Origin: CAJJDF01 sp965655625
GTDB taxonomy: Bacteria; Bacteroidota; Bacteroidia; Flavobacteriales_D; CAJJDF01
Length of the DNA stretch: 22,931 bases
Assembly (NCBI GenBank): GCA_965655625.1
Contig: CBFHHA010000039.1
Coordinates: 1-22,931, forward strand
Reading direction: 5' to 3'
Shown: positions 1-7,751 of the stretch, piece by piece
How the letters are laid out: each line of letters begins with the position of its first letter
Position numbering within the stretch: position 1 is the stretch's first letter
Program-made: the position numbers and the translations under genes
The notes under the pieces: generated by a model
What the model saw: the letters and a program-made list of their open reading frames with translations, nothing else
Databases searched by the model: none
Told to the model about the DNA's origin: nothing

Positions 1-1307
1 TTAAATATTTTTATGACAGCGAAGCTTACAGCCCTACCCTACTTAAGTTCAGTTCAAAAGTGGGAAAAAGGACAGAAATCAAACTGCTTGAATTACTGAA
101 TACGCTGTGTCCAGAATTCAATTTGGAAAAATTGTACGAAATGTCATTATATGATATGGCAGAAACTCTGGCAAGAGAATTTATTCCAGTTGGCGGCAAA
201 CCTAATTCTTTTCTAATCGAGTTTTTCAACATCATTCACACCTACTCTTCTCGAATAAACGATTTAAAAAGCTTTAATGATTATTTTCTTTCAAAATCTG
301 AGAAACTATCGTTGGATACACCCGATGCAGATGCCATCACAATAATGACCGTGCACAAATCAAAAGGACTTCAGTTCCCGGTTGTTATCTCTGCTTTTAC
401 AAATTGGGATTTTTATGTGGGTAGTAATCGTGCAAACGTTTGGGTAGATTTTGAAGGTAAATACCCCAATTTGCCGTTTGGAATCGTGAAATTAAAAAAC
501 GACATCAAAGCAACCCAGTACAGCTATTTGTTTGAGGAAGATTATGAGAATATTAAACTAGATAAGTTCAACATGCTTTATGTAACACTTACTAGGGCAG
601 AACAACGACTGTATGTCATTTGTGAAAAGAAAGTAACCAAGGCCTCTGGCGAATTTTTGGCCGACAAAATCAACTCTTTCATCTATCAGGTTTGTGTCTC
701 GCACCCCTCATTTGAGGAGGATACACTCATTATTGGGGAAAGACATAACCGAAAGCTAAAAAAGGAAAATACCGAAACGATAGAGGAATTGACCCAGTTA
801 ATCTCGACAGAATGGCGTCAGAAAATTCACATAAGCAGGCAATATCAAGAATTATGGGGCGAAAAAAGTACTGGTGCAAAAATCGCTTATGGAAATTTAA
901 TTCATAATATATTAGCACAAGTAACCAGCACAAACGATATTTCTGATGCGGTAAACGAATTTGTGGAACAAGGAATGATTGCGATCCAGGAAGTTGAGTT
1001 TTATGTAAATGAGATCTCAGAAATAATTTCGATAGATGGCGTGTCCGACTGGTTCAAGGAAGGTGTAAAAGTGGCCAATGAAAAAGAAATAATTGCAAAA
1101 GACGGCAATTTATATAGACCTGATAAAGTAATCATGCTGAATGATAAAACGATTGTATTGGATTTTAAAACTGGAGAAAAAAGAAAATCCTATGCCAACC
1201 AATTAAACAACTATGGCGAATTACTTGCCGACATGAATTACCCCAAAATTGAAAAATATTTACTTTTCACGAAAGAGCGGGAATTGATTCCTGTTCTCTC
1301 AAATTAA
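1..1307 (+). CDS. RecB/AddA-type UvrD-family helicase with C-terminal PD-(D/E)XK nuclease (5' truncated)
   Basis: The reading frame is open to the left edge (first full codon at base 3), so only the last 434 codons are present. A GTG at base 60 is an internal codon, not the start. The sequence shows helicase motif V (TVHKSKGLQFPVV, about bases 348-386) and motif VI (LYVTLTRAEQRLYV, about 577-618). A RecB-family nuclease domain follows: GNLIHNILAQV near 890-922, PDKV near 1120, LDFKTG near 1157-1174 and QLNNY near 1200. This is the layout of RecB and AddA, ATP-dependent helicase-nucleases that process double-strand DNA ends for recombination. The missing N-terminal half should carry the Walker A motif. 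The gene probably works with an AddB-like partner outside the window. RecB-like and AddA-like cannot be separated from this fragment, so no symbol is given. Confidence 0.88.
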   Translation, partial: KYFYDSEAYSPTLLKFSSKVGKRTEIKLLELLNTLCPEFNLEKLYEMSLYDMAETLAREFIPVGGKPNSFLIEFFNIIHTYSSRINDLKSFNDYFLSKSEKLSLDTPDADAITIMTVHKSKGLQFPVVISAFTNWDFYVGSNRANVWVDFEGKYPNLPFGIVKLKNDIKATQYSYLFEEDYENIKLDKFNMLYVTLTRAEQRLYVICEKKVTKASGEFLADKINSFIYQVCVSHPSFEEDTLIIGERHNRKLKKENTETIEELTQLISTEWRQKIHISRQYQELWGEKSTGAKIAYGNLIHNILAQVTSTNDISDAVNEFVEQGMIAIQEVEFYVNEISEIISIDGVSDWFKEGVKVANEKEIIAKDGNLYRPDKVIMLNDKTIVLDFKTGEKRKSYANQLNNYGELLADMNYPKIEKYLLFTKERELIPVLSN

Positions 1308-1335
1308 CCTGATACAAATAAAAAAAACTATTCTA

Positions 1336-1785
1336 ATGCCTGTACATTTTGAAATAAAACCTTTTCATGCATTAACGCTTGATGAATTTCACGACTGTGT
1401 TTCTTTGAGAATGGAGGTTTTTGCTGTGGAACAACATGCGCCATACAACGATTTGGATGGCTACGATAAAAAAGCATACCATTTAATTGGAAAAAACGAA
1501 CAGGGAAAAATTATATCGACTGCTCGTATTTTGGTTCCCGGAGCAAAATATCCTGAAGCCTCATTCGGAAGAGTCGTATTAGAAAAGGAATATCGAGGAA
1601 AAGGACTGGGTCACGAAATGGTATCACAAATGAATCAATTCATTTTCCAATCATTTTCGGATGTTCCCACCAAAATATCTGCTATGCTGTATTTAAAAGG
1701 ATTTTATGAATCTCACGGTTTTAATCAATCTAGCGAAACCTACCTCGATTGTGGAATAGAACACATCGACATGGTAAAATCTTAA
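1336..1785 (+). CDS. GNAT-family N-acetyltransferase, ElaA type
   Basis: This 149-residue protein is close to the usual length of ElaA-type acetyltransferases. The hallmark N-terminal block RMEVFAVEQHAPYNDLDGYD (residues 25-44) matches the ElaA pattern R..VFvvEQ.cPY.d.Dg.D. The acetyl-CoA pyrophosphate loop is RGKGLG (residues 87-92), and the C-terminal FYESHGF is the usual GNAT motif B region. The family transfers an acetyl group from acetyl-CoA to an amine; the substrate of ElaA proteins is not known. The ATG at 1336 lies 28 bp after the upstream helicase stop, so the two genes are probably co-transcribed. Its stop overlaps the stop of the convergent SRAP gene by 4 bp, leaving no room for a separate terminator. 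Confidence 0.85.
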   Translation: MPVHFEIKPFHALTLDEFHDCVSLRMEVFAVEQHAPYNDLDGYDKKAYHLIGKNEQGKIISTARILVPGAKYPEASFGRVVLEKEYRGKGLGHEMVSQMNQFIFQSFSDVPTKISAMLYLKGFYESHGFNQSSETYLDCGIEHIDMVKS

Positions 1786-2417
1786 AACAGTTTCATTTGT
1801 GAATCTTTCGATTCAGCGATTAAATTAGCTTCTACTTTTGTGAAATTACTTAACTCCGACCCATCGAGCCATTGCGTTTCGTTCTCTGGAGTTAAAATTA
1901 CAGGCATGCGTTTTTTGATATTATGAATCTCCGACATCAATTCATTTGCCTCGGTTGTGACTATCGAATAAGAATTTACCAATTCGTCTGTTACCGGATT
2001 TTTCCACGAAGCATAAATCCCGGCTAAAGCAAAAAGAGTTTCATTTTTCAACCCAATCAAAAATTTTTCCTTGTTTCTTCCTTTCGTATCATGCCATTTC
2101 CATTCGTAAAACCCATTGACAATAACTAAACATCGATTTTCAATGTACTCCTCGAAAGAGCGTTTCTTGCTCAGAGTTTCTATCTTGGCATTTAGGGTGT
2201 ATTGACGAATTTCATTATTTTGTGAAAAACTGGGTATCAAACCCCAATTATAAAAATGGATAGAATTAGGGAAATCTTTGGTAATCACAGGAGTTTTAGG
2301 AAAATTGAATCCGCTAATTTGTTCGCTCAACTGCAATTCGTTCTGCACCACCAAGTCTGCCTTAAATCGCTTTTCGATTTCCCCTGCTTTTCGAGTTAGT
2401 TTGGTGTTGTAGCACAT
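1782..2417 (-). CDS. SRAP-domain abasic-site DNA-protein crosslinking protein (YedK/HMCES family)
   Basis: The 211-residue protein begins Met-Cys. In this family the initiator Met is removed and Cys2 forms a thiazolidine crosslink with abasic sites in single-stranded DNA, shielding them during replication. The other family positions are visible: LNAK at 75-78 (Asn76; Lys78 where E. coli YedK has Arg), GFYEW at 102-106 with Glu105, and the catalytic His165 before RMPVIL (170-175). NWGLIPSF (57-64) is the conserved strand near the active site. An intact N-terminal Cys is required for function, which fixes the start at this ATG. It lies tail to tail with the acetyltransferase and helicase-nuclease genes; the grouping is consistent with DNA repair, but co-regulation is not shown. 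Confidence 0.93.
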   Translation of the reverse strand: MCYNTKLTRKAGEIEKRFKADLVVQNELQLSEQISGFNFPKTPVITKDFPNSIHFYNWGLIPSFSQNNEIRQYTLNAKIETLSKKRSFEEYIENRCLVIVNGFYEWKWHDTKGRNKEKFLIGLKNETLFALAGIYASWKNPVTDELVNSYSIVTTEANELMSEIHNIKKRMPVILTPENETQWLDGSELSNFTKVEANLIAESKDSQMKLF

Positions 2418-2582
2418 TGGTATTTTTATAATTAGTTTTCCTTAATTCATTTATCCATTCTTATCATTAAACCTAAAGATTTTTTATGGGTTTAATACTA
2501 ATGAGTTAACAATTGAAGTCAGTATTTATTTGATGCGTTGTTCATTTTTTCCATTGATGAAAAAACGAGCCGAAAAAATCTA

Positions 2583-2711
2583 GGCTTCATTTTATTCCAC
2601 AATTTTCACTCATATTTTTCGATTCAGTCGGTGATTTCCTGAGTAAACTCGGGAACTTCCTCTTTCATTCACGAAAAATATAACGCTAAAATCGCTTCAT
2701 AAAATGAGGCT
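2583..2711. repeat. Long imperfect inverted repeat with nested hairpin
   Basis: An arm of about 39 bases (2583-2621) pairs with 2672-2711 at roughly 70% identity. The inner end is a perfect 10-bp match (ATATTTTTCG at 2612-2621 with CGAAAAATAT at 2672-2681). The outer end matches 11 of 13 (2583-2595 with 2699-2711). Inside the loop is a second hairpin, TTCCTGAG-TAAA-CTCGGGAA (2636-2655), with one G.T pair. It could be a decayed miniature element or a structured RNA. No known family was recognised. Confidence 0.55.
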
Positions 2712-2792
2712 GTACTCCAATACAAACTGAATTTTTAATAATCTTTGTAACCATATCAACCTCAAAAGCTATGCGATTCTCTTTTTTTGATT

Positions 2793-2870
2793 TGTCATTC
2801 CCACGAAACTGGAAATATTATTATCAATGAGATTCCTAGAAAAGATTCCCGCATTTGTGAGGAAAATAAC
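2793..2870. repeat. Degenerate dispersed palindromic repeat
   Basis: The left half reads TGTCATTCCCACGAAA and the right half GATTCCCGCATTTGTG followed by an AT-rich end. Together they resemble the intergenic palindromes common in Bacteroidota and some Proteobacteria, of the type TCATTCCCGCGAAAGCGGGAAT followed by an inverted copy. The arms no longer pair well, so this looks like an old, decaying copy. It sits between the kmo stop and the long hairpin. Confidence 0.45.
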
Positions 2871-2885
2871 TCAAATAAGTCAAAA

Positions 2886-4241
2886 CTATATCAGACTCAA
2901 AATCTCGTCTTCAATTTCCTTCGAGTCCCAAATTTCTTCTATATTGGGCTTGTCCATTACTTTTTTCATCAAGGAATCCTGTTCCATTCCTTTTTTCCAA
3001 GCTTCAGAATAACGGATGTTACTGAAAGAAACTTGGCTATAAAGCGGCATCCATTTATCGGGGTGAGCTTCGGCAAATTTTGCCTCTATCTTTTTCTGCA
3101 GCAAAAATTTAGGGTCGGCTACGTAGTCGCGCATTACGTGGTAATTGTGAACGGACAAATCTTGAAGCGCATCACCATCGGGTTTTCTTTCTTCATATTC
3201 TTTGAATACCGCTTCCCAATTTTCGTTGTGCTTCTTCATCAACTTATACATCACGTAACAATCCTCAAACGAAGCGTTCATTCCCTGGCCATAAAATGGG
3301 ACGGTAGCGTGAGCAGCATCTCCAATCAATGCCATTTTTCCGCTTGTCCAGGGTTTACATCTAATTATCGATAACGAAGACAATGGATGTTCGTGCCAAT
3401 TCTCCACTAAATTGGGCATCATGTCATAAAAGTCTGGGAAGGTTGTTTTGAAAAAATTCTCTACATCTTCATCAGTTTTTATGGATTCAAAAGAGTTTTC
3501 TCCTTCAAATGGCATAAACAACGTACAGGTAAAACTCCCATCTTCATTGGGTAGTGCGATTAACATAAATCTTCCTCTTGGCCAAATGTGCAAAGCATTT
3601 TTGTCTATTCTATAACTTCCGTCTTCGTTGGCTGGTAATAACAATTCTTTGTAGCCATCGTCAATGTAATCTTGCATATAGTCGAAACGGTTTTGTTTCT
3701 GAAATGCATTGTAACGGATGGCCGAAAAAGCACCATCTGCAGCAAATACAACATCGGCCGAATCGGTGAAAATCTCGCCAGTTTCATAGGATTGTAGCGT
3801 AACTGCGCCTGCTTTTGTATCGGCATCTATGCATTTTGTATTATAATGAATAGTTGCTCCTCCTTTTTTCTCGGCAATATCCATCATCATGGCATTCAAA
3901 TGCCCTCTGGAAACTGAATAGATCGCCTCCCCATCTTTTCCATAAGGCTGATAAGTTAATTCGCCATCCAAACTGTGCATGATTCTGCCCGGCATAGGAA
4001 TCGCCAATTCATCTACATCTCCATCAATACCGGCAGCTTTCAATGCTGTCCATCCTCTTACTGAGAGCGCCAAGTTTATCGATTTACCAGCCGAAATTTC
4101 TGCCTGACGAATGTCTGGCCTTCTTTCGTAAATCGTTACTTTGTATCCTTCTTTTGCCAAATACACTGCCCACAAAGATCCTGCGAGCCCTGCTCCTACT
4201 ATGATTGCTTTTTTATTATTTAGTTCTGAGTCGTTAGTCAT
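2886..4241 (-). CDS. kmo: Kynurenine 3-monooxygenase
   Basis: KMO is an FAD enzyme that uses NADPH and O2 to hydroxylate L-kynurenine to 3-hydroxykynurenine in tryptophan catabolism and NAD synthesis. The 451-residue protein has the FAD Rossmann motif GAGLAG (16-21) near the N-terminus, SVSRGHLN (109-116) in the position of the family's substrate/FAD-contact arginine, the DG motif of class A flavoprotein hydroxylases (169-170), GDAAHATVPFYGQGMN (307-322) contacting the FAD ribityl chain, and a KMO-like C-terminal part. I see no C-terminal membrane anchor such as the mitochondrial enzyme has. The start is an ATG 22 bp after the small lipoprotein gene, which suggests one transcript with that gene and the small ORF upstream of it. 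kynU, the next enzyme of the pathway, lies 1.1 kb upstream on the same strand. Confidence 0.95.
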   Translation of the reverse strand: MTNDSELNNKKAIIVGAGLAGSLWAVYLAKEGYKVTIYERRPDIRQAEISAGKSINLALSVRGWTALKAAGIDGDVDELAIPMPGRIMHSLDGELTYQPYGKDGEAIYSVSRGHLNAMMMDIAEKKGGATIHYNTKCIDADTKAGAVTLQSYETGEIFTDSADVVFAADGAFSAIRYNAFQKQNRFDYMQDYIDDGYKELLLPANEDGSYRIDKNALHIWPRGRFMLIALPNEDGSFTCTLFMPFEGENSFESIKTDEDVENFFKTTFPDFYDMMPNLVENWHEHPLSSLSIIRCKPWTSGKMALIGDAAHATVPFYGQGMNASFEDCYVMYKLMKKHNENWEAVFKEYEERKPDGDALQDLSVHNYHVMRDYVADPKFLLQKKIEAKFAEAHPDKWMPLYSQVSFSNIRYSEAWKKGMEQDSLMKKVMDKPNIEEIWDSKEIEDEILSLI

Positions 4242-4263
4242 TAGTTATTAGTTTTTTTCAATC

Positions 4264-4884
4264 TTAAATTAGGAAAATATCCAAAGTTATGTCTTGTATT
4301 TTATTGTTGCAATTCTTTTTGAGTTTAACCAAAACTTCTCCATTTTCTGCTTTTCCGATACGAATTCCAACATAACAATCAGAATTATAATTATCAGAAT
4401 ATTCAGTTGAAAGGTATCCTTTGCCTTCAAAATCTGTGTCCGTTTCAGCTCCAAAATAAAAGAAAGGACCAAATTCAGCTATTCCTTTTCGGTTGTATTG
4501 GGGAATATCTTTCTTATCCATTGTGATATTAAATGCTATTGAATTATAATTTCTTCGGCTAATATAGGCTGAGATTTTTAAATCATCTTGTTCTCCCTCG
4601 AATGTTTGGCCTTTTCCAAACTTAGGAAATTCTGGAAATAGAACTGTATCTTCGACTCCAATAATATAAAAACTATCAACAAGACTTGTAAGTTGTATTC
4701 CATCTTGATTTAATTCATTTAGAAAGTTTTGTGTGTAATCTGAACTGTCTTTTATAAAAACCCCCTTTTTTTCGATGGAATTTTCGTCTATTAAATCTAA
4801 AGAACAATGATTTATCATTTGGGGTGAATTTTTACATCCAACCAAAATTGAAACAATAAAAACTATGTAAAAACTTTTTTTCAT
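4264..4884 (-). CDS. Small predicted lipoprotein of unknown function
   Basis: I do not recognise this 206-residue protein. It starts with a lipoprotein signal, MKKSFYIVFIVSILVGC, with a lipobox (LVGC) and acylated Cys17, so it should be anchored in an envelope membrane facing the periplasm or the outside. The mature part is soluble, rich in Asp, Glu, Asn and Lys, with alternating hydrophobic residues suggesting beta structure, and no known motif. It lies 22 bp upstream of kmo and 22 bp downstream of the 79-residue ORF, so it is probably co-transcribed with both. Nothing in the sequence ties it to kynurenine metabolism other than position. Confidence 0.75.
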   Translation of the reverse strand: MKKSFYIVFIVSILVGCKNSPQMINHCSLDLIDENSIEKKGVFIKDSSDYTQNFLNELNQDGIQLTSLVDSFYIIGVEDTVLFPEFPKFGKGQTFEGEQDDLKISAYISRRNYNSIAFNITMDKKDIPQYNRKGIAEFGPFFYFGAETDTDFEGKGYLSTEYSDNYNSDCYVGIRIGKAENGEVLVKLKKNCNNKIQDITLDIFLI

Positions 4885-4906
4885 AAATATTCTGTACTCT
4901 CCAGTA

Positions 4907-5146
4907 TTACTTCGCGTTATTACTTTTATCGTCTTTGGAAGATAGTTTCATTTTTTTAAACGATTTATTTTCTGCCATTGATTTCATTTGCATAATAGCC
5001 ACATTATTGAGTTGTATTAATCTGTCATTTTGGGCCAAACCTTGTTCAATTAGAAGCGCATTTATGCTTTCCATATTACTTAATACCACTAATTGCTCAA
5101 TACTTGCCACATCTCTCATATTCCCTGTTGCATTGGGGTTTGCCAT
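4907..5146 (-). CDS. Small cytoplasmic protein of unknown function
   Basis: A 79-residue protein starting MANPNATGN. I chose the ATG at 5146 because it follows a purine-rich stretch (GAGAATAA); the frame could be extended 5 codons to a TTG, which is less likely. It is unusually rich in Met and Asn, has no signal peptide or membrane span, and its middle (IEQLVVLSNMESINALLIEQ) looks helical and amphipathic. The tail is basic, then polar (KKMKLSSKDDKSNNAK). It is the first gene of the probable small ORF-lipoprotein-kmo unit. I recognise no family. Confidence 0.65.
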   Translation of the reverse strand: MANPNATGNMRDVASIEQLVVLSNMESINALLIEQGLAQNDRLIQLNNVAIMQMKSMAENKSFKKMKLSSKDDKSNNAK

Positions 5147-5180
5147 ATTTATTCTCGTCAAATAACATACAACTTGTATT

Positions 5181-5295
5181 CCCCTCTCAAGAGGGGGAGA
5201 TTCTTTGGGTAAGATTCTCGTTTTAGTCTATTTAATTCATTTATTTTCCAAAGAATCCTGAGTCCCCTTCCCTTTGGGAAGGGTTAGGGATGGGA
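5181..5295. repeat. Structured intergenic repeat, copy 1 (3' of kynU)
   Basis: This element begins with a hairpin CCCCTCT-CA-AGAGGGG (5181-5196). It ends with a 44-base core (5252-5295) running from AGAATCCTGAGT through an 8-bp hairpin CCCTTCCC-TTT-GGGAAGGG (5265-5283) to AGGGATGGGA. The core matches 41 of 44 bases of copy 2 at 8991-9034. Both copies lie directly downstream of a minus-strand stop codon (here 16 bases from the kynU stop) in the same orientation. They may act as transcript-end or stability structures. Confidence 0.75.
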
Positions 5296-5310
5296 TTTAG
5301 CAATGGGATT

Positions 5311-6576
5311 TTACTGTAACGACTCTTTCAATATTTGCCCAAACTTCCAGCAATCTTCATAACTATTATACAAAGGTGCTGGTGCAATTCGTATCACGTT
5401 TGGCTCACGCCAATCTGCTATCACATTTCGTTCCGTTAAGGTATCAAATAATTTCTTGCCTTGCCCTTTTGCTGCAACAGAAAGTTGTGCTCCTCTTTTT
5501 GTTTTATCGGTTGGTGTGATGATTTCAAACTCTACTTTGTCTGATTTTATGTCATTAATCACAAATTCCAAAAAGGCAGTTATATCGTCTCGCTTTTTAC
5601 CAATTGCTGCCATTCCGGCTTCTTCAAATAAATCAAGACTAGCATTCAAGGGAGCCATCAACATGACTGGCGCATTACTGTGCTGCCAACCCTCGGCAGT
5701 TGGGATTGGGTCAAATCCTTTTTCCATCAAGAAACGCGTTTCTTTGTCTTGTCCCCACCAGCCACCAAAACGAACTAATTCTTTGTTAGTCGCGTGACGC
5801 TCATGAATAAAAATCCCTGAAACACCTCCTGGTCCAGAATTTAAATATTTGTAGGTACACCAAGCAGCAAAATCTAAATTCCAGTCGTGCAATTGTAGGT
5901 TGATATTTCCAGCAGCATGAGCTAAATCAAATCCAACCTTTGCTCCAACTGCATGACCAGCATCGGCAATAGTTTTCATGTCAAATAATTGTCCTGTGTA
6001 GTAATTTACTCCACCTATCATCACCAAGGCCAATTCATCTCCCGTTTCTTTGATAGCAGCTAAAATATCTTCTTCATGAATCAATTCTTCTCCTTCCCTT
6101 GGCGAAATTTCGATAATTTCTGTGTCAGGATTTAATCCGTGGTGTGTTACTTGTGTTTCTAATATGTATTGATCACTAGGGAATGCTTTTGCTTCGCAAA
6201 TGATTTTGGTTCTTTTTCCTTCTGGTCTGTAAAACGAAACCATTAATAAATGAACATTGGTACTCAAACTTCCCATCACCACAGTTTCAAGTGGTTTTGC
6301 CCCTATTACTTTAGCCATTTTTTCGGTAAGTAATTCGTGGTAACTAAACCAAGGATTTCTTCCATGAAAATGACCTTCAACTCCCCATTTTGCCCAATCT
6401 TCTAGTTCTATATTGATGTAATCTTTTACCGCTACGGGTTGCAATCCCAAAGAATTTCCCGTGAAATATACAGTTGGTTCTCCATTGATCACTGGATGAT
6501 GAAACCTATTCCGAAAAGACCTTAGTGGGTCTTGTGCATCTTTTTTCTGGGCAAATTCTTGGGTGTTTTGGTACAT
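5311..6576 (-). CDS. kynU: Kynureninase
   Basis: Kynureninase is a PLP enzyme that cleaves 3-hydroxykynurenine (or kynurenine) to 3-hydroxyanthranilate (or anthranilate) plus alanine. The protein has 421 residues from the ATG at 6576; the frame opens 11 codons earlier at a TTG, but the ATG gives the family-typical N-terminus and follows GGAAGAAG. The PLP lysine lies in AAWCTYKYLNSGPGG (Lys243), and GFDLAHAAGN (215-224) supplies the aspartate that contacts the PLP pyridine nitrogen. YFTGNSLGLQP near residue 38 is another conserved kynureninase block. The gene is 50 bp downstream of a GT4 glycosyltransferase. Together with kmo it covers kynurenine to 3-hydroxyanthranilate; the dioxygenases and formamidase of the pathway are not in the window. 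Confidence 0.96.
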   Translation of the reverse strand: MYQNTQEFAQKKDAQDPLRSFRNRFHHPVINGEPTVYFTGNSLGLQPVAVKDYINIELEDWAKWGVEGHFHGRNPWFSYHELLTEKMAKVIGAKPLETVVMGSLSTNVHLLMVSFYRPEGKRTKIICEAKAFPSDQYILETQVTHHGLNPDTEIIEISPREGEELIHEEDILAAIKETGDELALVMIGGVNYYTGQLFDMKTIADAGHAVGAKVGFDLAHAAGNINLQLHDWNLDFAAWCTYKYLNSGPGGVSGIFIHERHATNKELVRFGGWWGQDKETRFLMEKGFDPIPTAEGWQHSNAPVMLMAPLNASLDLFEEAGMAAIGKKRDDITAFLEFVINDIKSDKVEFEIITPTDKTKRGAQLSVAAKGQGKKLFDTLTERNVIADWREPNVIRIAPAPLYNSYEDCWKFGQILKESLQ

Positions 6577-6626
6577 TTTATAATTTTTTCTTCTTCCATA
6601 AAAGTACAAAAATGGAACGGGAAATA

Positions 6627-7751
6627 TTAACCCAATTCTTTATAAATCTTCATGACTTCTTCGGCTTGTTTTTGAGACGTAAACCTTTTGGCATATTCAA
6701 GCCCTTTTTCTTTCATCATTAATTGCAGGTTTGTATCCTCAATCACTCTGTCAATTTCTTGAGCCAACTGTTCCGTATCATGAGGATCTACGTATATAGA
6801 GTTTGGCCCACCTGCTTCTTCCAGGCAACTACCCGTTGCAGCAATTACAGGAACCTGACTGTAAAGCGCTTCTAATACCGGAATGCCAAACCCCTCAAAA
6901 AAGGATGGATAAACAAACAAGTTAGCGGATTGATAAATTGAAGGCAAATCAAGAAAGTTCACGTTTTGAAGGAGTGCAACTTGACTTCCAAGCTTGTACT
7001 CGTTAATTTTTTCTATCACTTCTTTGGTATAATCTGTTTGTTTCCCTACAGCGACCAAAGGCAATTGTGTATTCGATTTTCCTATGGCCTCAACCAAAGC
7101 AACCAGATTTTTTCTCTTTTCTATTGTGCCTACGTACAAAATATAATTCTCAGGCAAATTGTATTTCTTCCTCACAAGCTCTTTGTATCGATAATCTGAC
7201 TGATGCCCAAATGAAGTTGCGCAGGATTGATAAACCACTTTGATTTTGTCCTCCGGCACTTTCAAAAACTCAATTAAATCTCTTTTTGTTTGCTCGCTAG
7301 TAGCAATAACTACATCGGAATTGGCGCAGGCATATTCCACCTTTTTCTTGTAAATTCCACGGTCTATTCTTCCATAATTTTCAGGGTATCGCAAAAAAAT
7401 TAAATCATGAATAGTAGTAACATACTTTATTTTACTAAGCTTGTTTTTTTTGGGAATTTCGTGACTCAAGCCATGAAATAGTTCTACTTCATTTTTGAGC
7501 AACTCTTTTTCTAATCTAACTGAACGCCAATAGCTTTTAAACTTTTTGTATAACCCTTTGGGTTTTATAATTTTTGTGTTAGAGTGTTCTTTTAAGAATC
7601 TTGTTTTCAGGTCTATTTCTCCATCTGGTGTGAACAAGAAATATTCATTCTCTTCTTCCAATTCAAGCACTCCTTTCACCAAATCTCGGCTGTAATTCCC
7701 CAATCCCGTTTGGTTCAAGAAAAACCGCTTGGCATCGAATCCAATTTTCAT
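6627..7751 (-). CDS. GT4-family glycosyltransferase (GT-B fold)
   Basis: A 374-residue retaining glycosyltransferase with the two-domain GT-B layout. The acceptor side starts MKIGFDAKRF, followed by the glycine-rich loop GLGNY (16-20). The nucleotide-sugar side has YVGTIEKRKNL (206-216) and the EX7E region FFEGFGIPVLEA (284-295). The start is the ATG at 7751, which overlaps the aroC stop as ATGA; longer frames reading back through aroC are not credible. The overlap implies translational coupling with aroC, although a link between chorismate synthesis and glycan synthesis is not obvious. The sugar donor cannot be read from the sequence. No signal peptide or membrane span is seen, as expected for a cytoplasmic or peripheral enzyme. 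Confidence 0.9.
   Translation of the reverse strand: MKIGFDAKRFFLNQTGLGNYSRDLVKGVLELEEENEYFLFTPDGEIDLKTRFLKEHSNTKIIKPKGLYKKFKSYWRSVRLEKELLKNEVELFHGLSHEIPKKNKLSKIKYVTTIHDLIFLRYPENYGRIDRGIYKKKVEYACANSDVVIATSEQTKRDLIEFLKVPEDKIKVVYQSCATSFGHQSDYRYKELVRKKYNLPENYILYVGTIEKRKNLVALVEAIGKSNTQLPLVAVGKQTDYTKEVIEKINEYKLGSQVALLQNVNFLDLPSIYQSANLFVYPSFFEGFGIPVLEALYSQVPVIAATGSCLEEAGGPNSIYVDPHDTEQLAQEIDRVIEDTNLQLMMKEKGLEYAKRFTSQKQAEEVMKIYKELG

Larger units (their letters stand above)
2418..2885. other. Gene-free stretch between kmo and the SRAP gene
   Basis: No convincing coding frame lies in these 468 bases; the plus-strand frames here run into the antisense of kmo. The stretch holds a long imperfect hairpin (2583-2711) and a degenerate palindromic repeat (2793-2870), each listed separately. 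It must also contain the SRAP promoter near its left end, but I see no clear TAnnTTTG element there on the minus strand. Confidence 0.7.

Noticed and set aside
2787..3374. Plus-strand 195-codon open frame
   Set aside because: Most of it is antisense to kmo, whose motifs are complete; the product has no family resemblance.
5456..5797. Plus-strand 113-codon open frame
   Set aside because: Antisense shadow within kynU, with no independent support.
6577..6609. TTG start 11 codons upstream of kynU
   Set aside because: The ATG at 6576 gives the normal kynureninase N-terminus.
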